DNA of 45,700 nucleotides from an uncultured Clostridia bacterium. GTDB taxonomy: Bacteria; Bacillota; Clostridia; Christensenellales; UBA1242. The notes below the pieces were generated by a model. The model searched no databases. It saw only the letters and a list, made by a program, of their open reading frames with translations, and was not told the origin of the DNA. The position numbers and the translations under genes are program-made. This document shows positions 6,439 to 15,570 of this stretch, one piece after another; position 1 is the stretch's first letter; each line of letters starts with the position of its first letter. The DNA lies in contig CANQEP010000004.1 of assembly GCA_947595235.1 (NCBI GenBank), forward strand, positions 1-45,700. Reading direction: 5' to 3'.

Positions 6439-8709
6439 ATGGATGCATCTATCATCTCTGTAGCCTTGATATCCCTATTCTTTTTCTTCGTTGTGTTGGG
6501 CTTTATTTGTGGTTGGGTTCGCGGGCTTAACAAATCTCTTGTAAGAATTCTCATTGTCCTTTGTATGGCCGTTTTGGCTTTCTTTATTGTTCCACCAATA
6601 ACAAAGGCAATCCTTACAATGAACATCTCAAAATTTAACTTGGTCATTGCAGACACACCAGTTATGACCGTTCAAGACCTTGTTGGCGACCTTATAAGGA
6701 AAGTCCCTTTCATAAGTGACATCGTTGACGCAAGTCCAACATTTGAGGGCTTTATTGAAGTTATGCCTCAAATGCTTGTTAATGTTGTCTTGTTCGTTGT
6801 TGTGTTCTTCTTGCTCAAGTGGATTTCTATGATAATCTATTGGATTGTTGCGGGTGTTTGCTTCAACAAAAAGAAAATGGCTGGAAAAGAAAAACACGGC
6901 TTCATTGGTGCAGTTGTTGGCGCCGTTCAAGGCCTTATCGTTGCACTTGTTGTGTTTGTTCCAGTGTTCGGTGTTATTGACACCGCAAAGCCAGTTGTCA
7001 ACGCAATAAGAGCCGAGGCAACTGCCGAGACCGAAACCAACAGCCAAGGGGCTCAAGAAGGTAACGACGCAATTTCAAAGGCTGTTGATGAGTATGGCGT
7101 ATACTTTGACGCTGCCGACCAGAACTGGGTGTTCAAAACACTTGGTGCGGTTGGCGTTAGGCAACTTTCAGACGCAATGTTCGACGGCCTCACCACCGTT
7201 AAAGTGAAAATCACCAACGGCACAACCTCTTCAAATGTTAAGTATAGCCTAAGAAAAGAGGTTAAGACCATTGCAAATGTTTATCCAGACTTCAGAACCG
7301 TTACAAATGGCGGTTTCAACATTAGAAATAACGAGACCATTGAGGCGCTCAAAAACATTGTTAACAAACTTTATGAGTCTCCAGTTCTGTCGGGAATGAT
7401 AAGAGAAGTCATCCCTTCAGTTGCAAGAACTTGGCGCGCAGACGAAAACGCAACATTCTGCGGAGTTAAAAGGCCAATGTTCGAAAGCGAGAGCGTTAAC
7501 AAGATGTTCGACGCACTTCTAAGAAACCTTGAAAATCCAGTTGAGCCAGATGCTATCAAGAACGACATTGTGACGGGCATTGAACTCATTGAACTTTGCA
7601 ACAAAGAGGGCATTCTTGACGTTGTTGCGGGCGACAAAGATATCATGGACGTTCTCAATCACCCAGAGGGCGAAGACGGAGTCATCATAAAAGTTATAAA
7701 CAAGGCCCTTGAAAGCACAACATTTAAGGCTGTTTTGCCAGAGGTTGTTGACATTGGTATGCACTATGTCTATGACATTTTGGAAATAACTGTTGACGCA
7801 ACAATTGGCACGGTTGACGAGACCGACCCTAACCATGGTTGGAGCAAAGAAACTCAAATTCTTCAAAACATCTTCACCGATGTTTACAAAGTCTATGACG
7901 ACATCAACAAGGCGGGGGAGGGCAGCGACCCACTTCACAGTCTCAACTTCGAGGCACTTGGAAAAGTGTTTGACGATATGCGAGAGTCAAAACTTTTGGG
8001 CGCGTCTGCAAAAGAAATAATCATTGCACTTCTTGACTCAAAGATTTTGATTGGAGAAGGAAATGACGTTGTTGAAAGGTTCAAAACAAGCATAAAGACC
8101 ACTCTTGAAAAAGACGAACCAATAAGTTTTGCATCAACATTTAAGGCACTTGGAGATGCTCTTGACATTGCAAGAGAGATGCAAGACGTGACCCAAGGTG
8201 AACTCAACCTTGACAAACTCAAAGATGTTGTTAAGAACCTTAACGAGAACAAAGAGGCTCTTGGAGATGTTATCAATGATGTTCTTGACCCTGAAATGCT
8301 TGACAGCCTTGGCATGGGAGATGCTGCTGGCGTTGTAAGTGATGTTCTTGGCTCAATAGTCAATGGTGATTATAGTGAAGAAGGCTCAATAGACAAAGAG
8401 ATTGAGGCCGCCGAAGAACTATTCAACGCTGCGAACTCTGTTTTGGCAACTGAAGAAGGTCAGCAAGCCAACTTTGACAAAGACAAGACCGACGAACTTG
8501 TAGGAAAACTTGCCGAATCCGAGGTTCTGCTTGATGCTCTTGTTGGCGCAGGCGGTGATAATACTGCAACTCAAGATTTGTTAAAAGACAAACTTAGCGA
8601 TGACACCATGACCAACCTTGAACAATCAATTGAGGGTCTTCAAGGCGTTTCGGAAGAGAAGAAGCAAGCACTTAAAGACTTGTTTGGACTAAGTGCATTA
8701 GGCGCTTAA
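6439..8709 (+). CDS. CvpA-like four-helix membrane protein with long soluble extension
   Basis: 756 residues. The first 185 match the layout of CvpA (colicin V production) family proteins: membrane helices at about 6-24, 36-56, 112-140 and 156-180, with the family-type GFICGWVRGLNKSL after helix 1 and GAVVGAVQGLIVAL at helix 4. CvpA proteins are usually 160-180 residues, so the remaining 570 residues are an extension. That part is soluble, acidic and mostly helical, with repeated Asp/Glu/Asn-rich segments, and I do not recognise it. CvpA function in Gram-positive bacteria is unclear (envelope maintenance in other phyla). The gene has its own promoter and terminator and lies directly before the giant repeat protein. 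Confidence 0.6.
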   Translation: MDASIISVALISLFFFFVVLGFICGWVRGLNKSLVRILIVLCMAVLAFFIVPPITKAILTMNISKFNLVIADTPVMTVQDLVGDLIRKVPFISDIVDASPTFEGFIEVMPQMLVNVVLFVVVFFLLKWISMIIYWIVAGVCFNKKKMAGKEKHGFIGAVVGAVQGLIVALVVFVPVFGVIDTAKPVVNAIRAEATAETETNSQGAQEGNDAISKAVDEYGVYFDAADQNWVFKTLGAVGVRQLSDAMFDGLTTVKVKITNGTTSSNVKYSLRKEVKTIANVYPDFRTVTNGGFNIRNNETIEALKNIVNKLYESPVLSGMIREVIPSVARTWRADENATFCGVKRPMFESESVNKMFDALLRNLENPVEPDAIKNDIVTGIELIELCNKEGILDVVAGDKDIMDVLNHPEGEDGVIIKVINKALESTTFKAVLPEVVDIGMHYVYDILEITVDATIGTVDETDPNHGWSKETQILQNIFTDVYKVYDDINKAGEGSDPLHSLNFEALGKVFDDMRESKLLGASAKEIIIALLDSKILIGEGNDVVERFKTSIKTTLEKDEPISFASTFKALGDALDIAREMQDVTQGELNLDKLKDVVKNLNENKEALGDVINDVLDPEMLDSLGMGDAAGVVSDVLGSIVNGDYSEEGSIDKEIEAAEELFNAANSVLATEEGQQANFDKDKTDELVGKLAESEVLLDALVGAGGDNTATQDLLKDKLSDDTMTNLEQSIEGLQGVSEEKKQALKDLFGLSALGA

Positions 8710-8724
8710 TAGATAAAAATCATA

Positions 8725-8753
8725 ACAGCCGAGCAAATGCTCGGCTGTTTTTA
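8725..8753 (+). terminator. Intrinsic terminator after the CvpA-like gene
   Basis: AACAGCCGAGC, loop AAAT, GCTCGGCTGTT, followed by Ts. This is a strong GC-rich stem. Confidence 0.9.
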
Positions 8754-8807
8754 TGTCAAAAAATTGACAAAAATTTCAAAAGGGGTCTTTTTTTTCGAAA
8801 AATCCTA

Positions 8808-8816
8808 TGTTATAAT
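8808..8816 (+). promoter_or_regulatory. Extended -10 promoter for the giant repeat protein
   Basis: TGT-TATAAT is an extended -10 with a consensus hexamer; at 17 bases upstream there is only a T-rich -35 region. The start is predicted near 8823, giving a 15-base leader that contains AGGAGG. Confidence 0.6.
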
Positions 8817-8837
8817 TATTTTGTAGGAGGAAGGGCC

Positions 8838-11800
8838 ATGAAGTATTATTCTCTCTTAAAGTCGACGGCGCCAAGTGATGTTTTGTCAATTCCAATAGGC
8901 GCGGTCCTGACAAAAGTTTCGGTGGAGGCGTCAACAGCGCTGTCAAAGCCACGCGTTTATAGAAATGGGGCGTTCACCAGAAAGTATCAGTCAATTGGCG
9001 ACCTTTTGGCGCTTGGATACGACGGGACCTATGATGTTCTTTCGCAATATAACTACACCAGCGACCAAAAAGATGAAATGCTATATTGCATTGAAGAGGG
9101 ATTGGCGTCTATTGGCCTAAAGTTTAAAAACAGCGAATTTTCGGTGGGGGACGTTAGACTCAAACACATTGGGCTTGGGGATGAAATCATGTCCGCCCTC
9201 AAAAAGTCTCGCAAGAGCCCCGAGACTATCGACGACCTTATTATCTTTGGCAGAGAGAGGTTTGAGGCTCTGCCCGGGATGAGTGCATCCAACGACCTTC
9301 GAAAGGTCAATAAGGCGCTTGAAAGGTATGGCGTTAAGATGGAGGGCGCAGGCTATTCTATTGACCGAACAAAGCAATTCCCTCTTGACCTCTACAGCGA
9401 ATACCTCACCGAGAGCAAGCCAAGAGACTTCGCAGACGGAAAAGTGAAGAGTAAGTACACATTTGAAGAACTCAAAACTCTTGACAAAGAGACCTTGTTA
9501 AAGCAAGATGTTGCTTGCCTCAACCTTTACAAAAATAGCCTGGCAAAAATCGAAGAAGAAAATATTGAGACCATTGGAGACCTTTTGAAAAAGGGGTATA
9601 TGATGTATGTCCAACTTGGCTTAGCATACTACATAACGTTAAAGCAAAAACTCGCCGAACTTGGGCTTAAGTTTGAGGGCGCGTCTTATGAGATTGAAAA
9701 CGGAAAGGTAATAAGAACCGAGCCCCCTTCTCAACTTATGAGCGAGTATGCAAAAAAGCCCTTCGACTTTCAAACTGCCTCAGAGGAAGAAAAAGTAAAC
9801 TTCATGCGCCAGCCCCTCAAAAACTGGGGGATTGCGGTGGGGCTATATAACGCTGTCAGTGGTAAGTGCAAAACCGTGGGCGACCTTGCAGCATATTTGA
9901 AGAGAAACACGGGCGCAATCACTGGATACACTATGTCGCGATTGAAGGCGTGTTTCAAACTTTATAACATATCAATTGACGAGCCTAAAGTGTCAAAGGC
10001 AAAGAAAACATTGGTTCATCTAAAACAATTGTTGAGTGAGGGCAAGTTTGCAGACCTTGACGAAGAGGGAAAGGCAAGAAGGCTCAATCAAAAACTTTGC
10101 GAGAGTGCTCTTGACGTTGAATTTGCCGAAGAGATAACAAGAGTCCTTGGCGTTACCACCATTGGTGAACTTCACGAAGTGCCAAGAAATAAAATCAAAG
10201 CATCCTTTGACGAGAAAAAGTACCACTCCATTTGCGACTTCATGTCCTTACAAGGTCTCAAACTAAAAACCGAAGTTAACCAAGCCTATAACCATGGCTA
10301 CAAGGGTGTTCAAGAAGAGCAGCCAGTCATAGATTTTGAGACGCTTGACGACCAGCAAAAAGAAGAGTTTTTGCAAAACAGCGTCATGAGGCTTGGAATA
10401 AGCACAAGAATGGCGATGAGGCTTTCTGAGAAGTTGGGCATAAAGACCATCGAAGACCTTGTTAGCGTAACGAAGAGGACCATCAACGCAAATCTTGGCC
10501 CAAAGGCGGCGCACGGCGTGATGACGGCGGTTGAAAAATTCAATATGCATATGAAGGTTGAGGTTAAGCCAACCGCCCAAGAGAAGAAGAGGGCTGAACT
10601 TCTTGTTAGACTCAAAGATGCCAGCAGAAACACAAGGTCGGCAAAGGAAATATTCATTCCAGATGCCCAGGGCAGAGACAAGACTAGCGACGAGACAAAA
10701 GAGATTGTCAAAAACACAAAGATTGAAGACATTGGCCTTAGCAAACCAATTATTGACGCGCTCAAGAACAATCAAATTTTCACTATTGGCGAACTTTTAA
10801 ACTTGTCAAGAGCCGCAATCACAAACATAACTGGCAACAGAAAAGTTGCGCCAAGGCTTGAGAGGTTGCTTGCCGAGTATGACCTTAAGTTCAGACCAAA
10901 CAGTGCTCCAAGGCAATTGCAATCAATAAGCGCAACTGAAGGCGCAAGTGAACTTGGCGAACTCTATCACACCTCGGTTAGCGACCTTGGGCTAAATGAA
11001 GAGGATGCAAGGGCACTTAGAAATCAAGGCATAAGAAACTTTGGGGGCATTATTGAGCACTCATATTTTGAGATTGAAGATATGTTTGATGATAAGCTCG
11101 CTTCAACTCTATGCGATATTGTTGCCAGCAAGGGGTTGGTCTTTAGGCCAAGGAGCGACGCCTCAGCAAACAAATATGGAGATTTTGAGGACCAACAACT
11201 TGCAAAAAGGTTCAGTGAAATGTCAGACGAGCAAAAGAAGAAACTACTTGTTTTTGAGAACAGCGGACTTCATCAACTTACGGTCGAAAGGCTAAGAGAT
11301 GCGGGCATGAAGAGTGTGGCAGACCTTGACGGCAAAACAATTAGTGAGGTTCACGAAATTATACACAGACACTATGGCGACATGAAACAAATAAAGTTCG
11401 TGCTTGGTCTTAACGGCATGGAACTGAAAGCCTTCAAAGAGGCTGTTCAGCCGAAATACGACTCCAACGGCCAGCCTATTTGCGATGCACTTGACGGAAA
11501 AGACGTCGAAGAGATAAAAAAACAGCCCGTCACTGTGTTGGACATTGGCAAAAGGTATGTTGACGCGCTTTTAAGGAGTGGCATAAAAACCATGGGCGAC
11601 TTCGAAGAGTGCAAGCGTTCGCAAATCGATGACCTTATTTCCAGTCACGAAAAATGCCAATATATTCTTAAACTTTGCGACAAATACGGCATAAAATTGA
11701 AACAAAGGAACGCACGCCAGACGACGCAAATGGGCATAAAAAATGATATTCCAAGTGCTCTTGACGGCGTTTCGTTCAATGCGTTGAGCGATGAAGAAAA

Positions 11801-13946
11801 ACAGCACTACCTTGACCTTCCGCTAACCACTTTCACCTTTATTGAACCATACAAAGAGAAGTTTGAAAGTCTTGGTATTTTCACAATTGGCGACTTTTTA
11901 AAGCACAAGCAAGTTGAAATGAATAGTAAGGGAATTTCTGACGGTGTTGTTCGCAGAGCAAGGAGGGTGCTTAATGTAAGTGGCGCAATTAAGTACTTCG
12001 AGAGCCTATCATTGAAGGGAAGGAAACGAAAGGTAGAGCGAAAGCCAGTTGAAAAGACCTTCGACAAGATGACAGAGACCGAAAAAGAGGAGTTTTTGAA
12101 TCGAGACATTTCGGTTATTGACCTTTCAAACGCCAACATTCAAAAGTTGAAAGGAAAGGGCGTGAGCACCATAAAAGATCTTTCAAAATTCAGCCAAAGC
12201 GAACTGCAAAATATTGGGGTTTCGGGCAACGCTTGTACGGTTATTAGCGTGTTCTTCTCGTCGCACAAAGTATATCGAAAGCACGAGAGGTCAAGGGAGT
12301 ATAATGTTTCGGCACTTGAAAAGTATCCACTTGACGAGCGACTTGAACTTCCTCTTGAGAGCCTTGACCTTTCTGAAAAACAAGTTGACAGTTTCCACAA
12401 AACGGGCATCTTTAAGGTTGGAGACCTTGGAAAAATTACCACTGGACTTTTGTGGGGCATTTGCAACAGCCCAAGGTTCATTGACTACATATCAAAAGTG
12501 AAAGAGAGTTGCAACATTGAGGTTGAAAGAACGCCCGCCCAAAGAATGAACGACTATCTTAAGTTGGTTTGGAACAAGCAGTTCAACGAACTTGACGAAA
12601 AGGAGAAGCAAGAGATTCTTTCAATTTCGCTTTATGATGCGGGCATTGGCAAAATCTCGGCAGAGAACTTGAAGAGCGTGGGCATTGTCACCATTGGCGA
12701 CGCCGCAAAATCGACATACTCTTTGGTGAAGGAAGCGTCCTCGTGTGAGGTGAGCAACAAGGTCAAGATGATTCTTAACGTCATCGGGCTTGACTTTGTT
12801 AAGGCAAGAGAACTCAATCACGAAAAGAAAAAGGCAAAGATAACCGCGGATGAATTTTCTGCCCTTTCAGCCGAAGAAAAAGAGAAGGCTCTTGACAAAA
12901 ACATAGAGGACTTTGGGGTGAACATCAACCTTGAAAACCTCCACGAAAGAGACATCAACACCATGCGCGACATCCTTGAGACCGACAGCCGTGACTTATA
13001 TGACTTTCTTGGAATTTACGGCTTCCGCGTCATCTCAACCACTTGCCAAGCCTATGGCTTGAAACTTGACCCTCGCCAAAAGTCCAATAGGCGCGAGTAT
13101 ATCGAGTCAATTCCAAAGAAGCCAATTAGCGAGATGACCGAAGAGGAAAAGCAGAGAGTTTATGGGTTCAGCCTCAAACATCTCTTCTCGTTCCACGCCG
13201 TACAAAAACTCAAATCTGAAGGCTTCTACACCATTGGCGACATTCTTAAAGTTGACTATGACACCTTTATGAAACGCTCAAAAAACAGCATCTCTTTCAA
13301 GAGAATCATACAAGAAATTTGCGAGCGCTTTGACATTGACTATATCCCTGACGACAAAAAGGTAATAAACACTGCAAAAGCGAACGCCAACTTGACAAAG
13401 GAAGAACAATATTTTATTGACCAAGGCTTTGACCCTCGACAGGCAAAAAAGTTGCACAAATTGGGCTACACAACAATGGAAGACCTGCAAAGTGTGCCAC
13501 ATTCCAAATTAAAAGAAGAACTTGGGCATTCGGCGTATGACAAAGTCATGCACACTCTTGCAAGAAGAAGACTCTTGCTCGCCGAACAAGAGAAAGAAAA
13601 AGAGAGTGAAAACTCATTATTTGAAAAACTCAAAGAGCGTGGTGTTAGTGCTCTTAGCGATATTCCAGAAAAAGACTTTGAAGAGGGTAGCGGTGAGCGT
13701 GAGAGCATTGAGACCGCTCTTGAAGAGTACTATAAATGGTACTACGAAACAAAGATTTTTGTTTCGCCAACAGAAAAATTGCTTCTTGAAAGCAACCTTC
13801 GCCTTGAAAAAGAAAAGGAAATTGCAAGAGGCATAATAGAGGCAAAGACCAGCAAAGAGCAACCAGAGGATGTTCAAACCGAAGAAGTCAAAGCGAACGA
13901 GACCTCTTCGCAAGAAGACGAAACCTCCAAAGGCGACGACGAATAA
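8838..13946 (+). CDS. Giant protein of about 18 tandem alpha-CTD/helix-hairpin-helix-like modules
   Basis: 1702 residues. The protein is a series of units that resemble the C-terminal domain of the RNA polymerase alpha subunit: 'L-x-L-S-x-x-x-x-x-x-L-x-x-x-G-I-x-T-I-G-D-L-L'. The TIGDL-type core recurs near residues 52, 131, 246, 347, 441, 537, 649, 735, 827, 918, 1016, 1111, 1193, 1285, 1376, 1465, 1546 and 1605, about every 92 residues. Clear examples are GIKTIEDLV (535), IFTIGELLNLS (647), GIFTIGDFLKH (1013) and GFYTIGDIL (1462). Many units are preceded by an acidic linker of the form F-x-x-L-S-x-E-E-K-x-x-x-L. The C-terminal 100 residues are acidic and charged. There is no signal peptide or membrane helix, so it is cytosolic. 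Alpha-CTD folds bind DNA (UP elements) or transcription factors; a tandem array could bind DNA, RNA or protein cooperatively, but the function is unknown. AGGAGG precedes the ATG. Confidence 0.8.
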   Translation: MKYYSLLKSTAPSDVLSIPIGAVLTKVSVEASTALSKPRVYRNGAFTRKYQSIGDLLALGYDGTYDVLSQYNYTSDQKDEMLYCIEEGLASIGLKFKNSEFSVGDVRLKHIGLGDEIMSALKKSRKSPETIDDLIIFGRERFEALPGMSASNDLRKVNKALERYGVKMEGAGYSIDRTKQFPLDLYSEYLTESKPRDFADGKVKSKYTFEELKTLDKETLLKQDVACLNLYKNSLAKIEEENIETIGDLLKKGYMMYVQLGLAYYITLKQKLAELGLKFEGASYEIENGKVIRTEPPSQLMSEYAKKPFDFQTASEEEKVNFMRQPLKNWGIAVGLYNAVSGKCKTVGDLAAYLKRNTGAITGYTMSRLKACFKLYNISIDEPKVSKAKKTLVHLKQLLSEGKFADLDEEGKARRLNQKLCESALDVEFAEEITRVLGVTTIGELHEVPRNKIKASFDEKKYHSICDFMSLQGLKLKTEVNQAYNHGYKGVQEEQPVIDFETLDDQQKEEFLQNSVMRLGISTRMAMRLSEKLGIKTIEDLVSVTKRTINANLGPKAAHGVMTAVEKFNMHMKVEVKPTAQEKKRAELLVRLKDASRNTRSAKEIFIPDAQGRDKTSDETKEIVKNTKIEDIGLSKPIIDALKNNQIFTIGELLNLSRAAITNITGNRKVAPRLERLLAEYDLKFRPNSAPRQLQSISATEGASELGELYHTSVSDLGLNEEDARALRNQGIRNFGGIIEHSYFEIEDMFDDKLASTLCDIVASKGLVFRPRSDASANKYGDFEDQQLAKRFSEMSDEQKKKLLVFENSGLHQLTVERLRDAGMKSVADLDGKTISEVHEIIHRHYGDMKQIKFVLGLNGMELKAFKEAVQPKYDSNGQPICDALDGKDVEEIKKQPVTVLDIGKRYVDALLRSGIKTMGDFEECKRSQIDDLISSHEKCQYILKLCDKYGIKLKQRNARQTTQMGIKNDIPSALDGVSFNALSDEEKQHYLDLPLTTFTFIEPYKEKFESLGIFTIGDFLKHKQVEMNSKGISDGVVRRARRVLNVSGAIKYFESLSLKGRKRKVERKPVEKTFDKMTETEKEEFLNRDISVIDLSNANIQKLKGKGVSTIKDLSKFSQSELQNIGVSGNACTVISVFFSSHKVYRKHERSREYNVSALEKYPLDERLELPLESLDLSEKQVDSFHKTGIFKVGDLGKITTGLLWGICNSPRFIDYISKVKESCNIEVERTPAQRMNDYLKLVWNKQFNELDEKEKQEILSISLYDAGIGKISAENLKSVGIVTIGDAAKSTYSLVKEASSCEVSNKVKMILNVIGLDFVKARELNHEKKKAKITADEFSALSAEEKEKALDKNIEDFGVNINLENLHERDINTMRDILETDSRDLYDFLGIYGFRVISTTCQAYGLKLDPRQKSNRREYIESIPKKPISEMTEEEKQRVYGFSLKHLFSFHAVQKLKSEGFYTIGDILKVDYDTFMKRSKNSISFKRIIQEICERFDIDYIPDDKKVINTAKANANLTKEEQYFIDQGFDPRQAKKLHKLGYTTMEDLQSVPHSKLKEELGHSAYDKVMHTLARRRLLLAEQEKEKESENSLFEKLKERGVSALSDIPEKDFEEGSGERESIETALEEYYKWYYETKIFVSPTEKLLLESNLRLEKEKEIARGIIEAKTSKEQPEDVQTEEVKANETSSQEDETSKGDDE
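8970..13668 (+). repeat. Protein-coding tandem repeat: about 18 alpha-CTD-like modules
   Basis: This is the coding span of the recurring modules (residues about 45-1610). The DNA of the units is diverged and no near-identical direct repeats are visible, so the expansion is old rather than recent. Unit spacing ranges from about 60 to 115 residues. Confidence 0.65.
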
Positions 13947-13959
13947 TTGAAAAAAAATA

Positions 13960-13982
13960 GCCACAAGGTTTAACCTTGTGGC
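13960..13982. terminator. Bidirectional terminator between the giant gene and the ART-like pair
   Basis: GCCACAAGG, loop TTTAA, CCTTGTGGC. It is flanked by a run of As on the left, which serves as a U-tract for minus-strand transcripts, and by a weaker T-rich tail on the right. Confidence 0.8.
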
Positions 13983-13987
13983 TGATT

Positions 13988-14758
13988 TTATTCAAGCAAG
14001 AAGTTTTCGTCGGGCTTGTTCTCGTCAACGAATCCCCCTTTATAATACCTTGACAAATCTGTCTTTCGCTTATATTCGCTCTCGCTAACAACCATTTTCC
14101 CGCGGTTAAGAACAATAGTGTGGTTGGAGTTGTGAAAGTCGATGTCCACCGCGTCATAGCCAAGAAGCATGGCGAGTTTTGATGGGTCTTTGTCAAGAAG
14201 GGCGATAAAGAACGCGCGGTCATTATTTGGCAAACTCTTAATAAAATCATAAATTGCGTGAAGGTCACCTTGCGGGCTGTCAATTTTGTCAAAGTCATCA
14301 ACGCTAATCAGTTCATTTAGAATTTTTCTAAGGCCATTGTAACTTGCAAGATATGAACCGCTGTCAAGTTTGAACTCAAGAATGGAATATGGGTCGTTGG
14401 CATAGCAAGTATAGACCTCATTAAAATCCATTGAAGCATAGAGCCCGCAACCGCGAACGCCAATCCCCCTATGGTAGTCAAAGTCGGCGAGGGTCTGGGC
14501 ATTGTGTTCGGGGCTTTCTACCCCGCGATACAAGGGAACAGACTTGGATTTTGCATACTCATCGTTGCGCACAACAGCGGGAAAGGAGTTGTAGTTAAGA
14601 AGGTCAATCATGTAGTTGAACGTCTTAAAGTCGTAGGGGGTATACTTGCTGTCGTCCACCATTTCATCAACAACGTAGTTATTAAATTTTGGGTCAACCG
14701 TTTGGTAGTAGTCCCAAATTTTCTTTATTGTTTCAACATCGCAGATATTTCTTGCCAT
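13988..14758 (-). CDS. ADP-ribosyltransferase-like protein, copy 1
   Basis: 256 residues from the ATG at 14758, which has GTGAGG at good spacing; an ATG at 14773 would add 5 residues and overlap the upstream gene by 8 bases. A motif order typical of ADP-ribosyltransferase folds is visible: VPLYRGVE (candidate NAD-binding Arg), then GVRGCGLYAS, then LAMLLGYDAVDI, then LNRGKMVVSESEY, where E-S-E could be the catalytic E-x-E. It shares this whole pattern with its upstream neighbour, so the two are tandem paralogues. Similar proteins occur in phage and in mobile contexts, but no phage genes are seen here. The assignment is by motif pattern only; the target is unknown. No signal peptide. Confidence 0.5.
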   Translation of the reverse strand: MARNICDVETIKKIWDYYQTVDPKFNNYVVDEMVDDSKYTPYDFKTFNYMIDLLNYNSFPAVVRNDEYAKSKSVPLYRGVESPEHNAQTLADFDYHRGIGVRGCGLYASMDFNEVYTCYANDPYSILEFKLDSGSYLASYNGLRKILNELISVDDFDKIDSPQGDLHAIYDFIKSLPNNDRAFFIALLDKDPSKLAMLLGYDAVDIDFHNSNHTIVLNRGKMVVSESEYKRKTDLSRYYKGGFVDENKPDENFLLE

Positions 14759-14765
14759 ATATTCC

Positions 14766-15518
14766 TCACTCATTCAAAAATTCGTCTTTTGCGTACTTTT
14801 TCTTAAAGTTAATAGTGCCGTCTTTATACTTTCTACTCAGCGAGCAAACACGCCTAAACTCGCTTTCACTAACCACCATTCTGCCGCGATTGAAGGTCTG
14901 GTAATATGTGTGATGAACTCCGTCGTAGCCGAGCAATAGCGCAAGCGTTGAGTCGCTTATGAGTTTGTCAACAAAGTACCTCATCTCTTTTGGGCGCACG
15001 CTTTTCATGAGATGCCTAACATACATGATGTCGGGGTGGTTGATTTTATCGATAATGCTACTTGGGTTGAACTCCGCGAACGCATCGGTGTAGAGCCGTG
15101 TGTCCTCTTCAAGTTTGAACTTCATAATTCGGCTGTCGATAACTTTTTCTCGGTCGTGAACGTGATGGGCATAGCCATGCGCCGTGTCACGATTGGGGTC
15201 CGAGTATATTCCATAGCCGAAGTACCCTTTGCCATAGTGGTAGTCGTAGTCGCAAAGAAGATTGGCGTTGAACTCAGCATCCGTCGCCCCGCGATACTGA
15301 ATGGGGGAGTTGACTTTCTCGAACTCCTCATCGCTCACCACCTTTGGAAACGCACTAAAGCCGTAGAGGTTGACCGCATAGGTAAAAACGGCATAACTTT
15401 GCTCCTTGAAATTCTCATAACCGCCGTCAAGACCTTGCCTTGCAATTTCCTTCGCATAGTCAATCACCATGCGAACCTTCTCTTTGTCAATATACTTACA
15501 CTTTTTGTTCGTTAGCAT
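14766..15518 (-). CDS. ADP-ribosyltransferase-like protein, copy 2
   Basis: 250 residues. The protein aligns with its downstream paralogue across the same landmarks: FPKVVSDEEFEK, IQYRGATDAE (candidate Arg76), KGYFGYGIYSD, LALLLGYDGVHH and FNRGRMVVSESEFRR. Outside these blocks the two differ strongly. HGYAHHVHDRE in the middle is unique to this copy. The start has no Shine-Dalgarno sequence; a TTGAAA-17-TATAAT promoter puts the transcription start at the A of the ATG, so the gene pair would be expressed from a leaderless mRNA. The arginine and E-x-E landmarks fit the R-S-E class of ADP-ribosyltransferases, but I cannot confirm activity or target. Confidence 0.5.
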   Translation of the reverse strand: MLTNKKCKYIDKEKVRMVIDYAKEIARQGLDGGYENFKEQSYAVFTYAVNLYGFSAFPKVVSDEEFEKVNSPIQYRGATDAEFNANLLCDYDYHYGKGYFGYGIYSDPNRDTAHGYAHHVHDREKVIDSRIMKFKLEEDTRLYTDAFAEFNPSSIIDKINHPDIMYVRHLMKSVRPKEMRYFVDKLISDSTLALLLGYDGVHHTYYQTFNRGRMVVSESEFRRVCSLSRKYKDGTINFKKKYAKDEFLNE

Positions 15519-15524
15519 ACAATT

Positions 15525-15553
15525 ATTATATCACAAGTTTTTATGGTTTTCAA
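15525..15553 (-). promoter_or_regulatory. Leaderless-type promoter for the ART-like pair
   Basis: On the minus strand TTGAAA (15553-15548), spacer 17, TATAAT (15530-15525) with an upstream TGA extension. The ATG at 15518 lies 7 bases after the -10 box, and no ribosome binding site lies between. Confidence 0.65.
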
Positions 15554-15570
15554 TAGCAAAAACGGGGAGA

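Noticed and set aside
8764..8769. TTGACA as -35 box for the giant repeat gene
   Set aside because: It lies over 40 bases from the TATAAT at 8811, and no -10 sits at the correct distance; the extended -10 at 8808 explains transcription better.
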